DNA of 30,469 bases, from contig JAQGAU010000350.1 of the NCBI GenBank assembly GCA_034698045.1, positions 1 through 30,469 on the forward strand, in the 5' to 3' direction. The position numbers and the translations under genes were made by a program. The notes beneath the pieces were generated by a model. The model saw only the letters and a list, made by a program, of their open reading frames with translations. It was not told where the DNA came from and made no database searches. Shown here piece by piece: positions 1-10,335 of this stretch (position 1 is the first letter of the stretch; each line of letters starts with the position of its first letter). The stretch is from Paramacrobiotus richtersi. Its lineage: Eukaryota > Tardigrada > Eutardigrada > Parachela > Macrobiotidae.

Positions 1-259
1 CAGAGGCCCAACTCCTTCCCAGCAGCCAAAACTATTTTTCCCATGTTCTGTTAGTTGTCCTGTGTCCACATAAAAAGTTTCGGATTTTTCTGAATTTGGG
101 GCCCAAAATAGTTCCCTTGTTAGGGGGCGTCGCTTCATATTATATACTGTACATACCACGAATTTGTATAAATGGGAAGCAGAAATGGGCTCAGAAGAAT
201 CGTAGCTTCACCGCAATTTTTTTCCTCGTAATACTGTAAGGACTGAGTCTCATTTGCAG
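1..259 (+). other. Intronic or upstream sequence of the M13 gene
   Basis: No coding exon is recognisable here. The first exon at 260 starts in mid-codon (phase 2) behind the acceptor TTTGCAG, so an upstream coding exon must exist. The conserved CxDFYxFxCGxW block expected there is not encoded in these bases. I infer that this stretch is part of an intron. Confidence 0.5.
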
Positions 260-3200
260 GACCACTTGGGGTGTCTTCAACGTTCTTCGAAGGGATATGG
301 CCGAAAACCTAAAAAGTAAGACAACCGTATAACATAATGAGATATTATTTCTAAAGAAATCCTTTCTTTGTAAAATTATAGAATGCAGAATATGATTCAT
401 ATACATTTATCACCGGCACATGTATTTTACAATAGGTATGAATAAACCTGTATTAAATAAAGGAACACAATGTTATTTTTTCAGATTTGCTGAATATTTC
501 CCACCAGGGTCTTGCATCTCTGAACGCTACTCAGAAAGTGCAACAATACTTCAAGTATTGTTTGGATGAAGGTATCGTGCATATTCTCTGAACAAAATAA
601 CTTCCAACTTTTTTCAGAGTTTCTTGTCATAACGAAAATCACGTAAACATACATTGTACCTAATTCTTTTCCGTAAAATGCTCAATTTACGATATTAGTC
701 ATTATTTGGAAGCGAACAAAAATACTTGCGAAACACAATACATTCTGTACTACGGTTGGATCAATGCAAAAATATGAACTTAAACTCACTTGTATCAACT
801 TTCAGACGCAATTGAAGATCAGGCGAATATCAATCTACTTGTTAATCATCTAACTGGAATTTTCCCGGAAATTGCCAATTTTCCATTCGATCAAAGTCAT
901 ATTCCAGATTTTCCCACCTCTTTCCGTGCAATGGCCAGGGCTCGCCAATATGGATTGCGATTGGGGGTTTTCAATAATTTCGTACAGTCAGATAATGATT
1001 TCCCGCGCGTCAACATTATTCATTTGGATGCAGCACCGCTCGGCATGGACCAGCGCTTTTACTTAAAAACCGAAAACAGAACTGAAATTGACGCTTATAG
1101 AGAATATCTAAGGGATATGATTATGTTATTTGGCCGAAAAACCGGAAAAGTCGCGAACATTACAGCGGAGGATGCTACTGCAAATGCGAACAGATTCATC
1201 GAATTCGAAACCGTCCTCGCACGCGTATGTACCTACTGTACTTTATATAGGATACACATCCAGCACAAATTAATATAAGTAATTTTAGCGTGTCTGAATA
1301 CAGATGATTTCTAAAAAACTGTACGTAAGTGCAGATATCTTACAGTTTACGCATACAGTTTTTTTCATGATACGAACATACGAACAATTTAATTTTATAT
1401 TCGGGGTCCGGATAAAACGGATTTTATACGGACCCCGGTATAGTTGCAAAAAAATACGAAATCTGCGACATATTAATCACTCGATCGGAGTTTTTGTTAT
1501 TTTATTTTTATAAGCACAAATTCGAAATTTAGGATGTTCCGACGTTACAAAGCGAGCGGGTGTTTTTGGCTTAATACTAACTCGTCACTTATATAAGTTG
1601 ACACAAAAGTAAATCTTTAGGCTAAACTGACCCCAGAAGAACGACGGGATCCAAGACGGACACAGAACAAGATGACTTTTGATGAATTCGCTACCAACTA
1701 CACGAGCAAAATCGGCCTTAACTCCTCCCAGCTTATTGAGTATTTCACTGTTGCATGGGACAACGACGGAGTTCGTGCTCGTCTGAATGGATCAGAAATC
1801 ATAAACGTGCGCGAAACGCGCTATTATGCAGTGCTTACAGATCTGCTGCTGAACTATACCGATAACCAGGAAGGTCACAGGTAAATCGCTGATCTTGCGA
1901 GATTCTGAATGAAATATTTGTAAAATAATGTTTGTTGTAGATTTTTGGCCAACTACTTGATCTTCCAGCTGGCTAACAGTTACTCTGGGCGTCTTGGATC
2001 GGAATTCCGTAACATTTCTCGCAGGTTCAGCGCTGTGTTACAAGGTGTCAGTACGCCACTACCACGTTGGGAAACATGCGTCAATTCTGTGAACAATGAG
2101 TTTCCAAATCCTGTCGGTCGGCTTTATGTGGAGCGTCACTTCCAAAAAACAGCCAAACTTCGAGTACGTTTTTATACGTTGTTGTTTGCCAATCTTTATT
2201 TTCACACGTTTGGCAGTGATTTTCGAGTTTAACGGTACTTCTTATGGTTGCAGCTTGAAAAAATGGTCAACTACCTGTTCGACTCTATCATGAGCATCAT
2301 AATTGTACGTAAAAAATGCATTTAAATAAAAGAGAACTGTTAAAAATGATGCTTTCTGTATAGAACTCGGAATGGATGACCCCAGTAACTCGGATTAATG
2401 CATTGAAGAAAGCAGATCTTTTCACTGTGCTTGCTGGCTACGAAGATTACATTGTGGAAGATCCAGACCGGCTTAACAGAGAACACGAAGAGGTACTTAC
2501 GTACGATATATAGACTTTGTTGACGCAGTATTTCGTCTACCCATGCTTTGCGGCTAGAGAACCAGAAGTAAGTTTTTCTGCTGCTCTATACATACAATAT
2601 GGAAATTTTTTGATAATGAAATATATGTACTCTGTAAAAATGTCTGCTAAAAACGACAGTTTGATACATTAAATTATGATTTCTCGCTTTTTTTTTCCTG
2701 CAATTTTGCAACATTGTGTTTTTGATACAGTTCAGTGTGACCGGAAACTCCTATCTCGGCAGTGGCATTAGCTACGGCCGATGGGCAACTAAGCTGGAAG
2801 GGCAGGAGTTCGTTAACGGTACCAGACGAGACACATGGATCACAGGAGCTGCAGTCGTTAATGCATTCTTCGCTCCAAACTTTGCATCCATCTGTAAGCT
2901 TCTATTCGCAATTATCTACCTGAATAATTAACAATTTCGGAGTCATCAATAGCATTTCCCGCCGGAATACTGCAGCCACCATTCTTGGGCGATGATTACC
3001 CAGATTACTGGAACTATGGCGCTGTCGGAACGGTTATCGGGCATGAAATTACTCACGGATTCGATGATAAAGGTCAGTTAATTGACGTCTTAATTAATAA
3101 TGATAAGAGTTATGCAATGTTATTCTGGTGACAAATTTTTGCCGATTCATAGTGACACAACGAGATCTTTGCGTAGCATAGTTGATTTGCATATGTAAAG

Positions 3201-4598
3201 TACGACGAGCATGCAGTTCCTGCGACTAGCTCTATGATGATAAAACTTTTTCATGCTTTTTTTTGCTGTCCCGTTGTCATGTGTCTTCGCATCTAATGCT
3301 AACTTCCTAATGCAAAGTGTAACTGTATAAGTCAATGTCAGTGATCTAACTAAACTAGCGGCTTATTCCTTTTGTGAAATAATTGCAAATACCCATATGC
3401 ATACATATAGTGTATGGACATTAAATGCGATACTGCATGCAACGTATACCATGTCGGAATTAAGGGTTTTTCAGCTATTTACTATTTACAAAAAATTTAA
3501 TAATGTACCAATTGACCGTACTTCTTACCTAGATTGGTATACCTTGCGATCCAGCCCACTAAATCTAGCTATACCTTGGTTGGTTAACCGTTTCTTGGGA
3601 TATTTTAGTATAAAAATCAGTCTTTTGTTAAAAACTAACTAACATGTTTTTACGCAGGATCACAGTACGACGGTTATGGAGTGCTGACTAACTGGTGGGA
3701 CGAAGATTCTCGATCAAACTTTACCAGCCGAGCCCAGGGCCTGATCCAGCAGTACAGTAATTTTTCCTTGATGGGAATCCAGATGAATGGTCAGCTCACT
3801 CAGGGTGAAAATATCGCTGACAACGGTGGAATCAAGGAAGCGTTTACAGTAAGTGCTACGTACAATAAAACCCAAAAATCAGATGCTCTGAATTAGGGAC
3901 ACTGCCATCTTTAATTTCTCACAGGGATACCAGAGCTATATCCAGCGTGAAAGGGCTGGCATCCCCGAACCAAAACTTCCGGGCTTGGATTATACTCCTG
4001 GTAATTGTTTCGATTTCTTTGTTCAAGGACGGCTATTCATGTCAGCAAAAAAAATATGTGGTTATTTTTATTCAATTTTTCAGAGCAACTCTTCTTTTTG
4101 GCCAATGCTCAAGTAAGTCACGCATATCCTTAATTGTTGAAAAAGAAAGCGTAGTCCTAATCAATAATCTATCGCAGTTAATTGTAGATTAATTAAAATC
4201 ATTTTTGGAAATCGTAGGTATGGTGCAGCGATTTCCGACAGCAGGCTTTGGAAAATCAAGTCAGAACAGGTAAACTAGATGTCTATACTTGTCGGGCATA
4301 CGTGTACCTCTACAATCATAATTTTTAGAAACGATTTAAATTCTTATATATGGGTCCCGTACGTGTCAACCGATTTAGCAAATCCTTATACAACAACTAC
4401 TTTATGCTAACTGAATCCACGTCCTAGTAATCAACCAGTGTTTTACAAGATAAATAGTTCATTTTTCTGACAGGTGCCCATAGTCCAGGTCGTTTCCGTG
4501 TGATTGGGCCTATGCAAAATTACGACGCATTTGCTCAGGCCTGGAGCTGTCCGGCTGGATCTTATATGAATCCAACAGAAAAATACAGCGTATGGTAG
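260..4598 (+). CDS. Neprilysin-family (M13) zinc metallopeptidase, 5'-truncated by the window
   Basis: This is a zinc endopeptidase of the neprilysin/ECE family, which normally cleaves small peptides outside the cell. I read 14 exons: 260-315, 485-571, 806-1224, 1621-1880, 1941-2163, 2254-2304, 2364-2492, 2731-2893, 2953-3072, 3658-3848, 3925-4000, 4084-4112, 4218-4269, 4474-4598. They give about 659 residues, and all junction phases agree. Family marks are VNAFFAP, the zinc motif HEITH (3042-3056), GENIADNGG with the third ligand Glu (3807-3809) and the catalytic-pocket Asp (3819-3821), [11 protein letters not shown], and a C-terminus [12 protein letters not shown]. The first exon present corresponds to the region just after the CxDFYxFxCGxW block. 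The cytoplasmic and membrane parts therefore lie upstream, outside the window. The last Cys of the family's CxxW end is Tyr here, and its usual disulfide partner is Gly. Neprilysin versus a NEP-like paralogue cannot be decided. Confidence 0.95.
3073..3657 (+). other. Largest intron of the M13 gene (585 nt)
   Basis: It starts GTCAGT and ends TACGCAG, and splits a Gly codon directly after the zinc-binding segment. I see no second gene inside it. An ATGATGA resembling a snoRNA C box at about 3233 has no matching D box. Confidence 0.8.
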
Positions 4599-4764
4599 AA
4601 AGATATCCGAGATGTGTTTTTTCTGTGATCTCCACTGTGTATAGTTTTGCCTGCGTAAATTTTTACAACTGAAATACATTGCGTGGACTTTTGAATCGTA
4701 TATTTTAGTAATGGCGAATCGATGTACATTGCTGGATTAACATGTCATGCCACTGACCATCATA

Positions 4765-4840
4765 ATAGCGCATAATTTAGCTACATTTGCATATGGTTAT
4801 AATTATAACCATATGCAAATGTAGCTAAATTATGCGCTAT
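4765..4840. repeat. Perfect 76-nt palindrome (38-bp arms, no spacer)
   Basis: Bases 4765-4802 are the exact reverse complement of 4803-4840. I checked all 38 pairs, and symmetry breaks at 4764/4841. The centre is ATAATTAT. Each arm carries an octamer-like ATTTGCAT/ATGCAAAT (4785-4792 and 4813-4820). The motif GTAGCT recurs to the right at 4821, 4852 and 4869, so the flank looks derived from the same sequence. The palindrome lies between the stop codon of the M13 gene and the first AATAAA, so it would be part of that 3' UTR and fold into a long hairpin. Confidence 0.97.
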
Positions 4841-4892
4841 ATATAGCTAGCGTAGCTAATTATATAACGTAGCTGGCAATGCGAATGATGAA

Positions 4893-4898
4893 AATAAA
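4893..4898 (+). terminator. Candidate polyadenylation signal AATAAA of the M13 gene
   Basis: This is the first AATAAA on the plus strand after the stop codon at 4596-4598, about 295 nt downstream. If it is used, the 76-nt palindrome is transcribed in the 3' UTR. It is supported by the motif and position only. Confidence 0.4.
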
Positions 4899-5024
4899 AC
4901 CGTTAACGTAAAGATCATGTCTGCAAATTACCAAAACCAAAACAAAGTAATTGTTAAATGCAGCTGGGTTTGAGATTTTGTTTATCCAAACATCGATCGT
5001 CAATTACCCTATCATTCCGATTTT

Positions 5025-7564
5025 TCAAAAACTGTTGACAAAATGCGAGAACAATTTCAAATTTTTCCAAGCCTGAACTCGAGTATCCATTAGACATTCC
5101 ATGCTGTAATTCCTCTCCGCTCTGTCATGGAAATCCAGTTTCTGGTTCAGAATTTTGATGGTGTTGTCCTGTTCATTCTTCAGATTCTCCCGCAGAGCAT
5201 TTGTATGTTTTTCGATTCCCGGTACAGCTTCTTCGATTTCATCTGATGCTTTTTGGTAAAATCTAGTAAAACAAATTAAGAACATCTAGTTTTCAGATGC
5301 TGTATCAATGAACTATTAACGTAAACACTGCTGTACAGATAATGCTTACGATAAAATAATCAAGTCTGGAAACGAAAAGGCATTGTACACATTAACGTAC
5401 GTCAGCAGCGTTTTGTCCGTTTCGGTAAACCGCAGACCATTAATATAGCCATGTAAATCGGAGATCCTGGTTCGTGATACATCGTTCTTAATGAGAGCAG
5501 CGAAAGTCGATGCTTTGAAGGCTAGTGCGTTATCGCATCGTACCACACGCATTAAACAGTCCAATATGGAAGAACGGAAAAGGTCACTTTGAAGTCGCAA
5601 CATCAAGGCTGAAAAAACCGACAAAAGATGTCATAAAATGAATAAACTTGAAATACTTAGTAGATATCTGCGAACGTTGACAGAAGCAGTTTTTGTCCCT
5701 ATGTGTTGCTGATCCTTGTTCACCAACCGTTAAGCGCTGCGTATCGCACGGAGTCGCTGTGGTCGAACTGTGCTAATTTCAAGAACAGCGGTACTAGTTC
5801 ATCTGTTCTGTCCGCAACCGAGTTGGCAACATCCAACGCCGCTAATCGGACTGAAGGGCAATCATCTTTCAAATACTGCACTAATTCTTCCTCCACATTT
5901 TGATTGTGTACTCCAGCACTGTTTTTCCATCTCCGTAATGTTTCCAGTTTCTTCGTTAATTTTTCCGGCTTATGCTTGACTAGTTCACCAAGATACTTCA
6001 CAAAATCAGTCGACCACTCCTCTTTCTGTATGCACTGAATGGCTTCGAAGCGGACATTGCCGTTTCCATCTTCAAGCGCCAGCGAGATGACCTTTGCCTT
6101 AACATCACTCCAGTTCGTCAGATCTTTTTCAGTTTTCAAAGCAGGAATAATACTGCATGCTAGTCCCCTGTCATTGGCATTCGTTGAACTTAACCGTACC
6201 AAAAGTTCTTCGATCAGTGCGGGGGTATTCAGGGAATATTGCTGCAGTAGTTTCACAAGTCGGTCTTGAAACGCTGGCAACTTGACGTAGTCGAACAGCA
6301 GACTGAAAATTTCATGCAGTATTTCTGGAGCATAAGTGTGGTTCTTGACCAGCAAATGGCATGCTGTCCAACGATTTACGAAGGACGAAGACTGAAACAT
6401 TTTCCATATTTCTTTTTCTAGAGCGGCAGGAATCCTGTTATTCCGGCAGCATGTTATGACGGTTGCGGCAAAACGCACAGCACGGAATGTGTCCGTACTG
6501 GCAACCACTTCCACAACGCGCATCATTTCGTCGAAAGCCAGTTTCTAAAATGAATTTTTCTGTAACTTATCGACACGTGATATCAAGTTATATATGCGTC
6601 TGAAGTTTACGTGTTGTGATTATAGAAACTCATACGGACGTAATGCTGCTGCATTTACCAGGCTTCTTTAATTTGACAACCAACTGTTACGGTACCGTAA
6701 ATCAAAAATACCCATTTTTCAATTTGATGGTAGACTTTGTTTAAAAGAAGGAAGAATCCTTGCGCTCGCTCGGTGGATGGTGGGGTAGGCAGCAGAGTGG
6801 CAAAAATCCCGCGCAGACGTTCGATTCCCTTCACATTGGCAATTTGGTCTATCACCTCCACGGGTTGCGGATTTCTGGATTCCCGACAGTCGGTCAGCAG
6901 TGTTTCGTAACCGCAACCTATTGCCCACTCCTGAAGCAGCTGCCTCCAGAATAATTGAGATTCCATATCGTGCTGCTCCAGTTGAAGACATTTCGCTTCC
7001 CAGTCTTTTTGGAAAGACAACGTTGCCGCTTCATTGCGCGTAGTTTTCTTGGATGAAACGGGACGAACGGGTTGAAATGGATTCTGCAGCGTGGTATAAT
7101 ATCACAGAGAAGTAACAGTATATTACTACGATGTGGCTAGATATAATTACTGATTAAGAGTATTAACAAAATATATTTCTAAGTTAAGGTAATACATAAT
7201 CCAGATTTAAACTAAAACTTTGTGCACAGACTGCACTACTGTGCAGTGCCATGAGGCATGGTGTTTTATTTATCCCTTTCTAGGACAACAAAATTTCAAA
7301 TCCGCGTACCGTTCTACGTGGTCGGAATCCCTTTGAAGCCGTTTTCCGAGATTTTCCGTGCCCTTTCAAGATCTTCCAAAGTTGACCATTGACACTCTCT
7401 GTCTGCTGGACGCCAGTGTCATTTGTCGCCAAACGGAGGGGTGTGTTATTAGAAAGGTCTCTGTCATTGCCATTACCCGGACTTGGGTTGGACATTTTCA
7501 CGGTTTCTGCAAAGTCACACCAATACTTCGTCCGCGGCATTTGTATTTGACTAATTGTAAACAT
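5025..7564 (-). CDS. HEAT-repeat protein of about 650 aa, identity unsettled
   Basis: Exons on the minus strand are 7564-7310, 7083-6691, 6544-5728, 5608-5350 and 5262-5025, with all phases consistent, giving about 653 residues. The donor of exon 2 is uncertain: GTAACA after 6691 or GTATTT after 6712, both in phase. The N-terminus (residues 1-115) is polar and probably disordered. From about residue 120 to 570 the protein is built of paired amphipathic helices typical of HEAT/ARM repeats, for example VRFEAIQCIQ, VRLAALDVANSV and VRYAALN. The end (about 578-640) is a charged helix likely to form a coiled coil. The block VVRCDNALAFKASTFAALI resembles a C-terminal block that I recall from BRAT1 (a HEAT protein of the Integrator/ATM field). 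INTS4-like or other scaffolds remain possible, so I give no symbol. An alternative start is the Met at residue 9. Confidence 0.75.
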
Positions 7565-7578
7565 CTATAAAAACTAGG
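7565..7578 (-). promoter_or_regulatory. 3' splice acceptor directly abutting the ATG of the HEAT-repeat gene
   Basis: Read on the minus strand, the sequence before the ATG at 7564 is CTAGTTTTTATAG. It is a T-rich tract with AG ending at the base before the start codon. This fits either a 5' UTR intron or a spliced-leader trans-splice site. The stop codon of the upstream same-strand gene is only 100 nt away. Confidence 0.45.
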
Positions 7579-7647
7579 TAACAGGATGGTTTATACAGTA
7601 ATAGCTACAAAATGATCCAAACACAGTTAAATTTTTGAACGTAGTGT

Positions 7648-7653
7648 TTTAAT
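7648..7653 (-). terminator. Variant polyadenylation signal ATTAAA of the 270-aa gene
   Basis: On the minus strand ATTAAA begins 11 nt after the stop codon (7667-7665). It would end the upstream transcript within the 100-nt gap to the next gene. It is supported by motif and position only. Confidence 0.4.
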
Positions 7654-7664
7654 CGTTTTTACGC

Positions 7665-8546
7665 TTACGTTGACAACTTGACGTTAATAATACCATGAGC
7701 TGATGACTTTTGTAGCAGGGTTTGATCTAGCCAATCCATTTCTGCCAGCGGATCTTCCACCCAAAACTTTTTAAACAGGTCCTCCTGATAAAAGCTATAA
7801 GTGCTTAATTACAATAAATTTTTGTGGGTACCGCAAATTGTCTCCATGTTTGTACATGTATACCTGAAAGCAGACGGTTTCCACTCGTTTGAGTGATTTT
7901 TAACAGCATTCTCCCGAATTTTCCCCAGAAAGCGGACTTTTCGTATCGTATTTTCCAAGAAGAATATCTCGTGCTCTTGGATCCCAAAGGTCCTGTAGGC
8001 AGTTGGCAACAGCGATGTCCCATAAATCACGTCAATCTTTTTGTGAATTTGCGACTTTTGTATACTGGGAACGAACTTCTCTGTCAGGTATCTGCCGAGA
8101 ACTTCATCCATTAACGGAAACGCTGCTTGACTCCAGTAGATCATTTCAAACTGTGCGGTATTAATCGCCTGGACTCTCAGTCTTAAAGGCGGAGCATATC
8201 GTTTGTTGATGGCGTCCCTAACAATGTCAATCAGCTGCTTGTGCCACGGAGGCGCATTTGCTCCAAAAAGGTCACGGTGTTCTGGATTATGGTGCTTGAC
8301 ATATTTATAGATGGCAGTAGCTGTCTGTCGATTATTGTCGATTACTTCATTTATCCAGGCATTAGTCTCCAAAGCTCTTTGAGCCAGTCTTTCGATTCGC
8401 TCTTGATCTGTTTCCAGTTTTCGAATTTTGCGCTTGAGGTGGATTTTCCTAAGAAATGCCCTTTCAAGCTTTGCAGCTAGCTTTGGAATGCTGCGGATCA
8501 CAGCAGATTCTTCTATGGAAGTAGAATTTCGTTTTTTCTTGATCAT
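7665..8546 (-). CDS. Uncharacterised basic protein, 270 aa
   Basis: It has two exons, 8546-7864 and 7794-7665, joined by a 69-nt intron (donor GTATAC, acceptor TTATAG) in matching phase. The start is the first ATG after an in-frame stop 21 nt upstream. I do not recognise the family. The N-terminal 65 residues are very Lys/Arg-rich and predicted helical, with heptad-like spacing (KLAAKLERAFLRKIHLKRKI). Then follow amphipathic segments rich in aromatic residues (EMIYWSQAAFPLMDEVLGRYL, written in part) and a more acidic C-terminus (FYQEDLFKKFWVEDPLAEM). There is no signal peptide and no membrane segment. The basic start could suit an RNA- or ribosome-associated protein, possibly mitochondrial, but this is a guess. 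The conserved-looking Trp/Tyr/Pro pattern and the intact spliced frame argue for a real gene. Confidence 0.8.
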
Positions 8547-8823
8547 GGCAAATGCCCAGATTTTGTTTTACACCCGAGATTGAATATGGCGTGATGAGAA
8601 CCTAAGTAAAACTGGTCGAAAAAATTTAAACATGATACGTCTGTTGTTCAGTTACGGGAATCTACAGTAAGTACGTTAAGCACTGAATATTTAAGAGTGC
8701 GTTTTTTCAACAGTATATGCAGCAAGGTGCAGTAATACATCGCGCACGGTGTACAAGCAGAACGGTTGAATTAGTTCATAGCGTGTTCCCAGCAACTGAA
8801 AAACGAAACCCATAGAAAGCAAG

Positions 8824-8855
8824 CTTGAAGTTATACCTACGTACCTAACTTCAAG
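8824..8855. repeat. Short hairpin, 10-bp arms with 12-nt loop
   Basis: CTTGAAGTTA (8824-8833) is the reverse complement of TAACTTCAAG (8846-8855), with TACCTACGTACC between. It lies just outside the TTAA element. No function can be assigned. Confidence 0.6.
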
Positions 8856-8920
8856 TTTATTATTATTGAAACTTGTTGCTTTACTCCGCATTTAACACTG
8901 GGCATATTTGTAGAGCTTAA

Positions 8921-8956
8921 GGGAACAGGCAGTGATGTAAGCAGCAGTTTTGGTGG
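8921..8956 (+). repeat. Left terminal inverted repeat of the TTAA element
   Basis: It begins GGGAACAGGCAGTGATGTAA. It pairs with 9563-9598 with mismatches at positions 3, 4, 6, 20 and 30 counted from the outer end. Confidence 0.75.
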
Positions 8957-9562
8957 GTTCCGAATTTCAACGGTTTCTTTCACCTTGCGCACTTATCGCT
9001 CATCTGGTTATGTGAATCCGGTATAGAAATGGTTGCTCTATTGTATTACCAGTACTCTCTCTGCCCCTTTCACCCAACGGCAGCAAAAAAACAGGTTCAT
9101 TGTATCGCCCTATTCAAAAAGTCTTAGATCTACTGTGCTCTTCAAACTCCATAAAACTTGTCTTGTGAGGTATCAAAAGAAAGAGGATAAAATTTGCCAC
9201 GTTCTGACACGTGATGAGCAGGATCCATCAGTAATGACAAAAGGTATGAGCAGTTGAAATATTCAAAAATTCACTGTACGCGTATTTTAAAGTGCAAAAA
9301 TCTCGTTCTGGGTCAGAATCAGGAAAGCTATTTTAGAAACGATCTGCCTGTACCAGTACTACCATATCAATTTTTGGTGATTTTATAATGAATTTAAACT
9401 TTTTTATGCATACCGTACTTTTGAAAAGTTTTTTGTGATACCCGAATACCTTAATTGTGATTTGATTAGAAGTATTTATAGTACAACCATTCCTTTAGTT
9501 ACTACAAAAATTTTAATAAGCAGTACAGCAATCAATAACAAGATATGTTGGTTTGAAGAAGA

Positions 9563-9598
9563 CCACCATAACTGCTGCCTACATCACTGCCTCTGGCC
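9563..9598 (-). repeat. Right terminal inverted repeat of the TTAA element
   Basis: Read on the minus strand it begins GGCCAGAGGCAGTGATGTAG. It matches the left terminus at 31 of 36 positions and is followed outward by TTAA. Confidence 0.75.
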
Positions 9599-9602
9599 TT
9601 AA

Positions 9603-10335
9603 CAGCTTGCTAAAATAAATTCCACGATGCAAAGACAGGGTGTCGATTGATTTAATTTTCGCCCATATGAACATTCTTAATGCGGCTGTCGAATGCAATA
9701 ATAATTATGTAGAGCCACAAAACACATACCAAGGTATTTTATACATACACCTATAAATACTTCTTATCGAGTACATTTCGCGCCGTAAAACAAGTACAGG
9801 AGTCATTATGAATTTAAAAGCTACCAGCCGGACAAAGGGTTCCGTTTTCCCTTTGCTGTTTTCCGGTTGTTTTTATTAGGATTGAAAGTATCCCAACTGT
9901 GAAACAGGCTCCCTGAATTAAACCACTTAAGCTATTACTTGTAAAGTGCCGCTTGGCGTACGACAACTGGCTGACCTTATTGTTAATTTGTTATTTGTGC
10001 ACTAAATTAAAATTTTTAGTACTTCTGCTTGTTTGCTACAAGTTTGCTTCGATAGTGCCAAAACGCGACCCCTTTATGTGTTTTACTGCATTTCCAATGT
10101 AACGCATGCATTTGCATTGCAGGAACGGTAGGATCTGATACACTATGTGCCAGTGACTCGCTGGCAGCGAGAACAGTTTTGCCTATATGGAACACAAAAA
10201 ACCGTACTAGCAGATATAGCACACCAGCATAAATGATTGTATAGTCTGCGAGTACATAGCAAGATGAAAATATATGTATTTCCGGAGATACACGTAGTTT
10301 CGCTGTCCAACCCGGAAATCGTCCAGTTTCCAGAT
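9603..10335. other. Intergenic, no supported feature
   Basis: This is about 730 nt with short open frames in several phases but no exon-like sequence with matching splice sites. I see no RNA gene. Confidence 0.5.

Larger units (their letters stand above)
8917..9602. mobile_element. Candidate non-autonomous DNA transposon (MITE), TTAA-flanked
   Basis: TTAA occurs at 8917-8920 and again at 9599-9602. Directly inside are inverted repeats of 36 nt (8921-8956 and 9563-9598) that match at 31 of 36 positions, including AGGCAGTGATGTA and GCAGCAGTT. The internal 600 nt is AT-rich and has no long reading frame, so there is no transposase. A TTAA target duplication is the hallmark of piggyBac-type elements, and this element would depend on a transposase encoded elsewhere. 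The arms diverge by about 14%, which suggests an old insertion. The insertion lies in the gap upstream of the minus-strand 270-aa gene. Confidence 0.7.

Noticed and set aside
2529-2567. An in-frame 39-nt mini-exon in the M13 gene (acceptor GACGCAG, donor GTAAGT).
   Set aside because: It would insert 13 residues where the family aligns without a gap when exon 2364-2492 is joined directly to 2731. It would also need a 36-nt intron. At most it is a rare cassette.
6655-6711. Longer exon 2 of the HEAT gene reading through to the stop at 6655.
   Set aside because: The next exon aligns in phase only from a donor at 6691 or 6712. Reading through would cut the protein before its main repeat domain.
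8691-8891. Minus-strand 66-codon frame and a possible spliced small gene extending to about 9000.
   Set aside because: No junction keeps a frame open, and the upstream part runs into the inverted terminus of the TTAA element.
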